Assembly: GCA_035048495.1 (NCBI GenBank) | Contig: CM068551.1 | Location: 21,516,248-21,580,247 of the forward strand | Length of the DNA stretch: 64,000 bases | Direction of reading: 5' to 3' | DNA from: Euptelea pleiosperma | Lineage: Eukaryota; Streptophyta; Magnoliopsida; Ranunculales; Eupteleaceae | In this document: in pieces, positions 10,036 to 20,300 of the stretch | Numbering within the stretch: position 1 is the stretch's first letter | Layout: each line of letters starts with the position of its first letter | Program-made: the position numbers and the translations under genes | Notes under the pieces: generated by a model | The model's database searches: none | What the model saw: the letters and a program-made list of their open reading frames with translations, nothing else | Told to the model about the DNA's origin: nothing

Positions 10036-12839
10036 ATGGTGGAGAAGAAACAAAACCTAGAAACCGAATCGGTTTCAATCCAAGTTGCACCAAAGAGAAG
10101 GAAGAACAACCTTCCTGATTTCCTACAATCTGTGAAACTCAAATATGTGAAGCTTGGATACCATTACTTGATCTCTAATGCTATATATCTCTTACTCACT
10201 CCTCTCCTTGTTATCATCTCTGCTCAACTTTCAACTCTCACACTTGACGATTTAACTGAAATATGGAACCATCTTCAGTTCAATCTTGTTACAACAATCC
10301 TCTGTTCATCTATCTTTGTTTTCTTAGCTACCCTTTACTTCATGACTCGTCCTCGTAAGGTTTACTTACTTAATTTTTCATGTTATAAACCCGACCCGGT
10401 ACAAATCTGCACCCGAGAGAGGTTCATGGATCTGTCGGGTCGTGCTGGGTGCTTCACTGATGAGAATTTAGCGTTTCAGAAGAAAATTTTGGAGCGATCT
10501 GGGTTGGGTCAATCGACGTATTTTCCCGATGCGGTGTTGTCCGTGCCGCCGAACCCATGTATGGCTGAGGCGAGGAAGGAGGCTGAGACTGTTATGTTTG
10601 GTGCTGTGGATGATCTGTTGGCGAAGACGGGTGTGAAAGCTAAGGATATAGGAATTTTAGTGGTGAATTGTAGTCTTTTTAATCCTACGCCGTCTCTTTC
10701 CGCCATGATTGTGAATCACTACAAGCTTAGGGGGAATATTGTGAGCTATAACCTTGGTGGGATGGGTTGCAGTGCTGGACTTATATCTATAGACCTTGCC
10801 AAGCAACTTCTTCAGGTTGGTCTTTCTCTTTCTTGTTGGGAGTCTGTTGCTGTTCTCATCTAATTAGGCTTGTTTTTGGTTTAGAAGATCTCCTTAGATG
10901 GGACCCATGTAATAGTGGGATATCCATCTTTTTTGATCTATGAATCAGAAGCGTGCATCTTTTTTATGGGTAAATAATTTTATAGGTTTTTAATAATACC
11001 CCTTGAAATTTGAAAGTAATTAGTAATACCTCCTTATACCTTCAAGCTTTTAAGATTACCCCCTCAAATTTTAGGGGGGTGTTACGAAAATACCCTAATT
11101 TTATTGATCGGCTACACTGTAATTAGCTGTCCGAACCTTTATGTGGAACGCAGCATATATTGTTGGTTCGTACTTTGTGGCTACTGTTCATCAAGAGGTG
11201 GTCCATCCGTCAACTTTCTGGATTGATGAGCACATGCACCATATGGTACTGGAATAGATGTAGGACCCCACCGTCCACCATCTGTGATGGGGTACACTAT
11301 ATTAAACTGTGATGGGGTACACGCAGTTAAAGATTGTTTTACTCAACTGATGGGCCTCATTATTTTTTAACTCACAGGTCCACCCCAACTCCTACGCTCT
11401 AGTAGTGAGCATGGAAAACATCACCCTCAACTGGTACTGCGGTAACAACCGTTCGATGCTCGTTTCCAACTGCCTTTTTCGTATGGGTGGGGCCGCCATC
11501 CTCCTCTCCAACCGACGATCTGATCGCCGCCGATCGAAGTACCAGCTCGTCCGCACCGTTCGGACCCATAAGGGTGCCGACAACCGTTGTTTCAATTGTG
11601 TCTACCAAGAAGAAGATGACACTGGAAGAGTGGGAGTTGCACTCTCAAAGGACCTCATGGCTGTTGCTGGTGAGGCCCTTAAGACCAACATCACCACGCT
11701 TGGACCATTAGTTCTCCCTATGTCCGAGCAACTCCTCTTCTTCGCAACTTTAGTAGGAAGAAAGATCCTGAAAATGAAGATCAAGCCTTATATCCCAGAT
11801 TTCAAGCTGGCCTTCGAGCACTTCTGTATCCATGCAGGTAGGGGTGTCATCGGGTCGGTTTCGGTTAATTAGGTTGAGTCTACCCAGAACTAGAATCAGT
11901 ATTGCCGGTTCTTATTAGTTTCGGTTCTCAAAATGATTGATTCAGAACCAGAACTGATTATTTGGTTCCGATCAATTTCGGTTATAGTTCCGGTTATATT
12001 GGTTCTAATCTTGATAAATACTATATGGGCATTTTTGTAGTACCCCTGTAGTTTTGTTGATATTTGCAGTACCCCCAGTACTATCAATTTGTCTTCGTTG
12101 AACCTCAGACGGTCTTAGACGGGGTGTTAACTTTGTGAACTATTGACCGTTTTGCCCCGACTCTATTGGATGAGACTACTTCTAGGGTTGTACATGCCGA
12201 CCCTATAGAAGTTTCCCTTGCATACAATTGGGTTAAACATGAGGCCAGGCAGTTTCGAACAAAAGATCAGAGGGAGCAAAACCCCATTCGTAGTTTTACC
12301 GCTGCGCCAATACCCTTGTGGGTATAATAATATTACAATATTAATTCTATCCATATCAGACTTCCCATAACCGAAACTGTTATTTCCGGTTCAGTTCTGT
12401 TCCGGTTCTTTTTTAGTCATTTCCCAAAAAAGTGGGATAGATTGGTGTTTTTGGTTCTGATTTCGATTCGGTTTCGGTTTCGGTTAAAGGGATAAAATTG
12501 ACACAACTACATGCAGGTGGAAGGGCCGTGTTGGACGAGCTAGAGAAGAACTTGGAGCTCTCTGATTGGCACATGGAGCCATCAAGGATGACTCTTTATA
12601 GGTTCGGGAACACATCTAGTAGTTCCTTATGGTACGAGCTTGCCTACACAGAAGCAAAGGGGAGAATCAAGAAGGGAGACCGAACATGGCAGATTGCATT
12701 CGGGTCGGGGTTCAAGTGCAACAGCGCAGTATGGAAAGCGATGAGGACCATAGATCCTGCCAAGGAGAAGAGTCCATGGATGGATGAGATTGATAAGTTC
12801 CCTGTACACGTGCCCAAAGTGGCGTCAGTAGTATCATGA
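10036..12839 (+). CDS. KCS11: 3-ketoacyl-CoA synthase (KCS11/KCS4/KCS9 type)
   Basis: Condensing enzyme of the ER fatty acid elongase: it joins malonyl-CoA to a long acyl-CoA, giving the 3-ketoacyl-CoA used for very-long-chain lipids of wax, suberin and membranes. Exons are 10036-10815, 11378-11837 and 12517-12839; all junctions are GT-AG and in frame, giving 520 aa, the normal family length. Two N-terminal membrane segments lie at about 44-66 and 82-103, followed by the FAE1/CUT1 condensing domain. The catalytic triad is visible: Cys245 (GGMGCSAG), His412 (FCIHAGGRAV) and Asn445 (RFGNTSSSS), with spacing like FAE1. ATG 10036 is preferred because the conserved N-terminus ([19 protein letters not shown]) follows it. 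Wording of conserved blocks is closest to KCS11; exact orthology is inferred. Intron 1 carries a small MITE and intron 2 is a transposon (see 11839-12509). If intron 2 is not spliced, the protein would lose its His and Asn. Confidence 0.92.
10984..11095. repeat. Short TIR-G MITE in KCS intron 1
   Basis: A compact foldback: AGGTTTTTAATAATACCCC at the left and GGGGTGTTACGAAAATACCC at the right, with the ACCTCCTTATACCTTCAAGC block between. It is a deletion derivative of the TIR-G family (compare 9158-9480). Confidence 0.65.
11839..12509. mobile_element. hAT-like element forming KCS intron 2
   Basis: A 671-bp insertion bounded by identical 8-bp copies of CATGCAGG (11831-11838 and 12510-12517). 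Its ends are imperfect inverted repeats: TAGGGGTGTCAT at the left and, read inward from the right, TAGTTGTGTCAA. GGTTTCGGTT-type subterminal repeats occur near both ends. An 8-bp duplication and such ends indicate the hAT superfamily. The intron (11838-12516) equals the element plus one duplication copy, so splicing would restore the pre-insertion coding sequence exactly. It carries no transposase and holds a SINE-like segment. Confidence 0.85.
12163..12330 (-). repeat. SINE-like tRNA-derived segment inside the hAT element
   Basis: On the minus strand, GGTATTGGCGCAGCGGTAAA resembles a tRNA-type A box and GTTCGAAAC a B box about 45 bases later, followed by CCTAGAAGTAGTCTCATCC. This layout is typical of plant SINEs. 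The boundaries are approximate and no target duplication was identified. Confidence 0.45.
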
Positions 12840-13076
12840 AGAGGTGTTTGGTGAGAGAAATAAATGGGATGGGTAGGATCAGATTTGTAGCTTGGATCGG
12901 TCAAATAGTTGGTCCTACATACACCGATTTAACAGTTGTGCTGTTTATAGATTATATTTGCAGTCTATAAGACTGCGACTTTAGATTTGTCCCCTCGTTT
13001 TTTTTTATTGAATGCTCATGATGTGCGAGAAGGGTTCATTAATGGATATTTATATCTTGCATCCAATTCTTACACC
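12840..13076 (+). other. KCS 3' flank
   Basis: Probable 3' untranslated sequence and flank of the KCS gene. No clear AATAAA was found close to the stop; TTTTTTTTATTGAATG occurs near 13000. Confidence 0.35.
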
Positions 13077-13375
13077 CAGTGGTAGGGCCCACATGAAGAT
13101 GATCATGTCAGATAATCCAACCCAACCATACATTGGGTTTTTCATGCCATCATGATCCTAGCTCATCACTGAAAATCATGCTAACTTTATAAAAAAATAA
13201 TTCTATAGTTTCTGTTTAAATGGATGGTCTGGATCTTTCAAAATAAAGTTGATTTTTCATGAGGCTAGAGATGTCAAAATGGACTGATTTTTCATGAGGA
13301 TGGTCTCCACAGGATGGAAAACTCATAATGTGCTTGAATTGTCCAACATGATCTCTATGTGGGCTCTGCCAATGG
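13077..13375. repeat. Inverted-repeat MITE (AGTGGTAGGGCCCACATG)
   Basis: The left arm CAGTGGTAGGGCCCACATGA mirrors the right arm CTATGTGGGCTCTGCCAATGG. Inner arms around GGATGGTCTGG and GATTTTTCATGAGG also pair. A fragment of the same family lies near 35830-35935. Confidence 0.6.
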
Positions 13376-13740
13376 TTGTAAGAAACGGCCCTTATAACGG
13401 AAAAACGGTAACACCCCCAGTCCGTTATAACAGTTCCCTTTAAACCTTGGGTAAAACCTGAGTTGCTTGCCTACCATGTTGGGCTCAGGGGACTCGTCTT
13501 TCCACTCGTGTTCTTGGGGGTGGATTCCGAGAATCCAACGGTGTTTGATAGCGCTGAACTGGCATTCACTTCTCTCTTTGCCAAAGCCAAACCACCCGTT
13601 GGGTTCGTGAAATCCACTGCCGAGAACATGAGTGAAAAGACTAGTCCTCAAAGCCTGAGCCAATAAAAAAATGCTACAATGGAATTTGTTGAAAGGGAGA
13701 TTCAACTATAGAGCATAATTACATTCCATAAAGGGGACCC
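13376..13740. repeat. hAT-1-like scrap and a GAGAATCCAACGG repeat
   Basis: 13376-13448 is a short hAT-1-like remnant (CAGTCCGTTATAACAG ... CCTTTAAACCTTG). 13457-13672 is a dispersed repeat with GGGGACTCGTCTTTCCACTC at the left and its mirror at the right (GAGTGAAAAGACTAGTCC); it recurs at about 25970-26185. No gene. Confidence 0.5.
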
Positions 13741-14759
13741 GTTGTGATCACCTAGTTCCAATAACGAACCGGCCCAATGATGTAAATGCGAAAAAAAAAA
13801 TATGGAACAAGGTCAAGAAAATATTAACAGATCCTACGGTTAAAATCATTCTATCGAGTTGATAGTTAACCTAAAAGATCTCGTAGATGAGGACCACCGA
13901 GTAGCGGGTCCCTCCTTCCATGTGGACAAGTCTATACATGGGCCTCAATTAAGGCACCAACAATAGATTATCCAACTAGAAACTACCTAAAACCTACCTA
14001 TAAGTCGGCCATGTGAGAGTCAAGCTTGTTAGGGTGTATATGATGTCGAGTTGTTTGACAAGTCAAGCCTTGTGAAATAAGTAGGAGCTTCGTGCAAGTC
14101 CTCTTAGTTGTTGATCTGATTATGGTTCTTGTTACAAGATTTTGACTACTTATCAAACCATGGATCAAGCTCTCAAGATCATGGGCCAGATCAGTTGGCA
14201 GCCGGATCCAATTCGGTCTCGGGTTGTCTTGCGTGAGACGATGTAAGCCCAATATAGATAATAGCATGTCTCGGGCGAGACAACCACCCAGAGACTGTCC
14301 GAGATCCGTCAGTCCCTCGAATCATGTGTCAAATTGTATAAGGGTGTAGTTATCAAAAAAAATCTATTCTACTATTTAAAGAGCAAAGGCCCTTCTAGCG
14401 TTACGCCAAAAATCTCTAAAATTCCAGAAATGCCTATATTTTGTTTAATTTGTTCTCTATAAATTATTCACTTGACAGTGGTGTTTTGGTCTTTTAGTGT
14501 CAAAAGGCATGCGTCACCTGTAGCTCATTAAATGCTCCTCTCCCGACAAAAAAAAAAATTAAAAAGATTCTTATTCCTAAAATGGCCCTGAAATTCCTAA
14601 ACATTGCTTCTTTCATTTTAGATTTTTTTACTTTTTTTAGGGTTACTTTTCTTATTACACAATTTTAACATTTCAGGTCAAATATGAAGCATTTATTGAA
14701 CCGCAACGTATGTGGCGCTGAAGTCCTCTCGTTATGAAATATGCATTGTGATTAGGCTC
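13741..14759. other. Spacer, nothing recognised
   Basis: No gene, repeat terminus or RNA recognised. Open frames are short and lack any family resemblance. Confidence 0.4.
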
Positions 14760-15060
14760 AAAGGACCCACAATGTGAGCCACGTGGCACACTATTAAAGG
14801 CTACAGGCTGTGGATGTTTGGCCCCATCCCAAGATTGTCTTACGTTAAAAAAATAGGCATGATTAGTGATTTCTAACCTTTGAATCTGAGTACCCCAAAT
14901 ACTACTAGAAATCCACGGTTAAATAAAAAAACTATTCTAATGAATAGAAATTACTAATCAGGATGAATTTTCGTATGTAGGTCCACCTAGGGATGGGCCA
15001 AATATCTACAGGGTGAGTGATCTCTAAGAGTGTGCCATGTATATGGTGATGCCACGTGTA
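14760..15060. repeat. MUL-A MITE, ends lost
   Basis: Core blocks ATGTGAGCCACGTGGCACAC, GTGGATGTTTGGCCCCATCC and the mirror TAAGAGTGTGCCATGT are present. The GAGTAAAAC termini are missing or decayed. Confidence 0.6.
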
Positions 15061-15540
15061 AAGTGCACATGGCGTCCCCCTAGTAAAAATAAAAGAGGAA
15101 GAGGCGTAAATTTGGTGTTTTTGTTAGATTTTGAATAGTCTCGAGCCAGAGGCCCGATCTGATACAATTCAAGTTCATGTCTGAAGCCTTTCATGGGCCA
15201 ACCCGTTTCCGACCCTAAATGACAAGATGGGTACAAAGCTATAATGTATCCAAATGTCCTGTCATCTTATTGATGAGGAAGCAAAGGGTCCTATACATAT
15301 AGTTATGCTGTAAATTCTCAATTTTTTTAAGATCAGATTGAGCAAAACCTCACTCTGCTTACTTCCAAGAATGAACAAATTGAGGTCAAGTTTTCTGTGG
15401 GCTCGTTGAGGCCAAGTTTTCAAGTTGATTTGATGCTTAAATATAAGAACCAGACCTATATCGATGCCGGACCTGCTGGTCCAGTATTGTGGAAGATGGA
15501 CAGGATGCGTTCAGCAAACACCTCCCTCGATCCAAGTTGA
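15061..15540. other. Spacer, nothing recognised
   Basis: No feature supported. AAGTTTTCAAG and GAGGTCAAGTTTTC form local direct repeats near 15380-15425. Confidence 0.35.
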
Positions 15541-15986
15541 GGCCTAAGGTGAAAACTCCATGAGGCCTTTTTATATTTAATATATTAATATATATGGTAT
15601 TAATTAAAAAATTTAACTCTTCATAGTAGAAAATCTTATTTTAAAAACCATTGATGATAATCAAAAGCTACGGAAATTTTCGGCCCTACATAGATCATTT
15701 TTTGGGACTAATGACTGCGTGGATGTTCAGCCCACCTATTTGTGGATAAACACACTAAAAATCAGCTTGATTGGTGATTTCTAACCATTGGATGTACTAA
15801 AAAACCATGTTTGAATCTAATCCTAAAAAGTACAAAAATCTATTGCTAGAGATAACCAATCAGGTTAATTTTTGGTTTGGATATCCAACAATGGGTGGGC
15901 TAAACATCCATGTGGTTAGTGGACTGGGGCCTTCTCTCTCCTGGCGCCTAAGTCGACCGTCTTATTGGCCTTATGGTAGAGACGGC
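15541..15986. repeat. MITE ending CAGGGCCGTCTCTACC (reverse)
   Basis: The right end GGTAGAGACGGCCCTG mirrors the left end of the element at 28697 (CAGGGCCGTCTCTACC). Inside are TGCGTGGATGTTCAGCCCACC and its mirror GGTGGGCTAAACATCCATG. A third fragment lies at about 46963 (TAGGGCCTGCTCTACC). The left boundary near GAGGCCTAAGG is approximate. Confidence 0.55.
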
Positions 15987-16014
15987 CCTGATGATGATGA
16001 TGATGATGATGATG
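15984..16014. repeat. GAT microsatellite
   Basis: About nine tandem GAT triplets lie directly at the end of the 15541-15986 element. Confidence 0.9.
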
Positions 16015-17300
16015 AACTAGCTTAAAATCAAATTAAACTAGAAACTTTCCCAATACTAGGTTTGACTCAAAACCTAAACCGTGGACTCAAAACCTAACTC
16101 CCTTTGGTAACTAAAATGTGCAGCAAAAGAGAAAATCATTGGATCATGGGACCCCAGATGGGCTGTCTCGCAGCCTGTTTTACCTTTTTTTTTTTTCTTC
16201 CTGGTTTCCACAGCGCATGCCTCTTCTCTTCCCAATCCGAGTCATGATTTACATCATTGACCAGACAACCTATCCCGGACCATAGTTAGCAATTCAGAGT
16301 GCGGTAAAAATACAGTACAAGTAATGTTCGAGTACAATTCGGATTTGCCATTAAAAAATTCCTTAAAAAAATCAGCAATGATGATTAAAAAAAACAAAAC
16401 AAAAAAAGGAAAATATTGACAATTTTTAGTCTCATAAAATGATTTTTCATGTTCAAAACTGAATAATTCGGAAAAGTTCATCTTGAATAATTCGATCACA
16501 TTAAAAATTCATGAATTTTTCCTAACCTTTGAATAGGATGTTCAGTTCTCACGAATAATTCGAAAATTTACTATGTCCAGAACATGATAAAGTTCTTGGG
16601 TTTAAAATCATCAAATTGCAATTGATCAGTAGTACCATATGACCTATTTATGGTTAGTAGCTCTAGAATCCCCTCCCTTGAGCATGTCAGACTGTAAACA
16701 AGTTAAACATCTAGCATCAAAATGTTAATATCTGTGGAGTTCAAAGATTTCAAGTAACAAATAGACTGAAACATACAAGAGGTGGGTTTAGAATTGCAAT
16801 TATAACAACCCATCTGCAACGTTATTTATCCAATTGCATGTGTAAACTCAAAATTTGACAAATTATTGTAGCAACCCACAAAAAAATGTAAGGAATTAGA
16901 TTAATAATTCTATAATGTTAAAATAAGGGAAAGTTAATTGAGATGGTTTGGGCATGTACAACAAGACCAGTAATTAAACCAGGTGGAAGGGGCATCTGGG
17001 TGTATGTTGAAGGCTCTGAAAGGGAGAGAGGAAGGCCGAACTGATGCAGATTGAGGTAGTAAGAAAAAACTTGAATACAATAACGTGGAGTTGGACAATA
17101 ATAAACGACGTAGAGTTGTGATTATATAAATGAACCAAAATCCAGAACACTTTTTCTTTGATGAGTAAACACATGGAAATTTATATTACAAAAGAGAAAA
17201 TAACACAAAACAGAAGTCGGCTTTTATCCTGTTAAAATCAAGAAATAATTCCTTAGCCAAATACCTTCCTTGAGATAGCTGTGACCATGTAGAGTTTTAA
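16015..17300. other. AT-rich spacer and LFR 3' flank
   Basis: No gene recognised. The last 100-200 bases before 17301 are probably the 3' untranslated region of LFR, read on the minus strand. GAATAATTCG-type motifs repeat at 16465-16560. Confidence 0.4.
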
Positions 17301-20300
17301 TCACATGCCCCAAACACCGCGTGCTGTGGTCACTTTGTTGTTAGATCTAGATGTCAACTCGTACAATATCCTGGCAAAGGTGTCAGAATGTCTGCCATCC
17401 GAGAATAGGATCTCTGCAAAGGCATTCTCGTAGGCTAGCAACAGAGCCCTGTTCTGCGGCTCGGAGACGAGGCTCTCCAGTATCATCGCAGCTTTCCTGC
17501 AGACTTCAGGTAACGAATGTGGAGTCCTGATCACTTTCAGAAGCCGATCAATTGCCCTGAATTAAGTTAAATAGATACAAAAGTATTTTCAGCAATGGAA
17601 AATTCGTTCACAAAGATCAGAATGGAATACTACTTAAAAAGAGTTTGTGAGATTAACAAGAAAAATCACCATCGCTCACTTGCAAGCTTCAGCCTGCAGT
17701 CCATGCTGACTTCTGCAAGGTTATAAAGTGCACCAACAGCTGCGGCCTGTGCATCTGCTGCTGGTGGGCCCAGGAGATCAACTAAACGCTTGTATATCTG
17801 CAGTACCAATTGGGGTATTCATTGAGGACTCATGGTAAAAGTTTTCACAGCAGTAAGAAGATGAGAATGTGGTAAAAGAAAAAGCAGGGGAAAAATCAGA
17901 ACTCAGATTTCATATACACAACAAAGAGATGAGCCATCAAAGATTCAAACCTGTGGAGCGAAGGACAGGAGAAATGGTTCGTTATCGGGATTTACTATCA
18001 GGCGGCCAAGCAATTCAGCAGCTGCACAGTGCCAGGCCCTGACAGAGGATGCGAGCATCCCCATGATAGCTTGAACTGCACGTTTCTCGCTGGTTGGTCC
18101 AAAAATAATGAAAATTTTCAACTCAGAAGTCAGAGTAGTATGCATTGAAGGAAAACCCGAATTCTAATTTATTACGTTATTTTGATATAGGATGGCTTGG
18201 ATGAGCTGAAAATTCGAAGATTCAGCAATGGCGCTAAATTCACAATTGTCTCAAGGGCATTCGTTATGAGCTCCTCGTCCTCTGTCAACATGGGTAACTT
18301 GTTAGAGGCATTCCATACATAAGCAGTCCCGTCGGAAATTTTAGGCAAACAGTTTTCGTTTGTCTGGTAATTCTTAGAAAAAGGAAAAATATACTAAAGT
18401 ATTCTTTTCATTAAGTTATAATCATCAAAATCCTATACAAAACTTATGTTATTTTCAAGTTCTTGAAAGAAAATAAAAATCTATTTCTCATGCAATACGA
18501 AACTTCTGATCCGATATAATTTATCAAAAGCATGGAAATAAATTTTGAGAAATTATGGAAATATTTCGCGAAATATTTCCATTTTCTAGGTTACCGATAG
18601 GAAAGAATACATACATGAAAAAAATGTTAAATTTTACGAAATGAATATTTCGTGTGAACAATAAATTTCGATCAATTGACAGTATAAATATGTATTATTT
18701 CGGTTAAAATGTTTCGACATGTATAGAAACATTTCGAGTGAAAGTAGGAAACATCCCATTTGAGCTCAAAACCACCGCAAATCTCATATTTGATCTATTT
18801 AACCCCATTTCCATATATTTGTTTTTTATAAAAAAGACCAATCCATTATAGATTTCTTGGTTTGCAGATTTATTGTGAGGAAAAATCGAATACTATTTTG
18901 GAGTTTTTTCAAATTCAAAATGTACGTAAGTATAAAATTTCTTGTCATCGTTTCTTGCTACAAATAAATAGATTAGGTGTAAATGCATCAAATCTATGAA
19001 TCTATTATGTATATACATTGGATTATTTCTCTTTTTGCTCTTCTTTTCTCATCTATTATTTTATTTTTGTGATATTATGGTTTATTATTTCCTTGGTGAT
19101 CATTAATCAACGATTGAGCCCGATGGGTTTGTTATTTCAACATACACGATGTAGACATTCTTGATAATTTACGTTTGTGAATGATCTGTATACTATTCTA
19201 TTTCGAGTGAGTGGTATTATCAAATTCCGTTGCGGTCCCATCTCGGATAAAGACTTCTTATTTTGCTTATCCTACGTCTTCTTGCATTGTCATGAACGTT
19301 GGAAGCTCCCTCGTCTTTGGATCCGCCTTCCTTATATTTCAACGTGTTTCCTCTTCGTTTAACCTTGGCATCCCTTAAGAACATGGGCTCATAATTGTCC
19401 TCAATCTTCAAGGCCCCAGTCTTGTCAAGCACCGTCTCGTGATTGATGAGCAACTTCTCCAGCTCATCCACAGAAGGCTGCGTAGCTAACTGGCAACAAC
19501 CGTCAAGTGTTCCTTGTACTCCAGTCGTATACCATTGATTAAGAGTCTCCTCACCTTTGTGGGACATGGATGGGGGATTGTTCGATGACTTTTTTGTATT
19601 CTCTGCATCCTAGTTGTTACTTGAGCTTTGCATCGAATGACTTGCTTCCCTTATTAGAATTTTTCTGCGCATCAGATGGATGAGATTTTCGATCTGTGAC
19701 TTGATATGTCAGTATAATAATTACTCAAATTTTTTTGATTTATTTTACTGAAAATCCTATTTTTCCCGTGCTAATCTTTACCAACTGTAATTAACAAAGT
19801 CAAATTCTGACAATACAGGCTTCAAGCCCAGATTTTGGGTCTAAGGACTCAAAATTGGGCAGAACCCGTGAAATCCTTTTAGAACTGGAACGCGATTTTC
19901 CTTCTAGTATCGCGGACCAAATAATTAATTTCTTCTTCTAGAATATTTTATGAATTTTTCTTTAGGAATGAAATTAATAGATTGTTAAACGGGTTTAGTA
20001 ACCAACAGAATGCATTTTCCCACTTCTAGGAGCCAAATCTGACTTCGGCTATTTCTCACAAAAATAAGGATATTGACGAGACTTCAGATCGTGCGGGCCA
20101 AAAGTTAAAATCCCTTTCCGTGTAGGAGATATGAGCTGTTTTCGGAAGTCCTGTCCCTATGTAACGCCTTAAAACTGTCAAAAAAAATAATTAACTTCTA
20201 TAAATGTTGTTCTATTTAAGCAACTAAACAAATGTTTACACTATTGCTCTTATAGGTGTGTTTTGAATGGTATTTTAGACTTTTTTGTTGACCCAATTTT

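Noticed and set aside
11392..11784. Minus-strand open frames inside KCS exon 2
   Set aside because: Shadows of the conserved KCS frame; no independent family resemblance.
19220..19567. 115-codon minus-strand frame in LFR intron 2
   Set aside because: Basic and of intermediate length, but I could not match it to any family and no splice context supports it; reported only as intron content.
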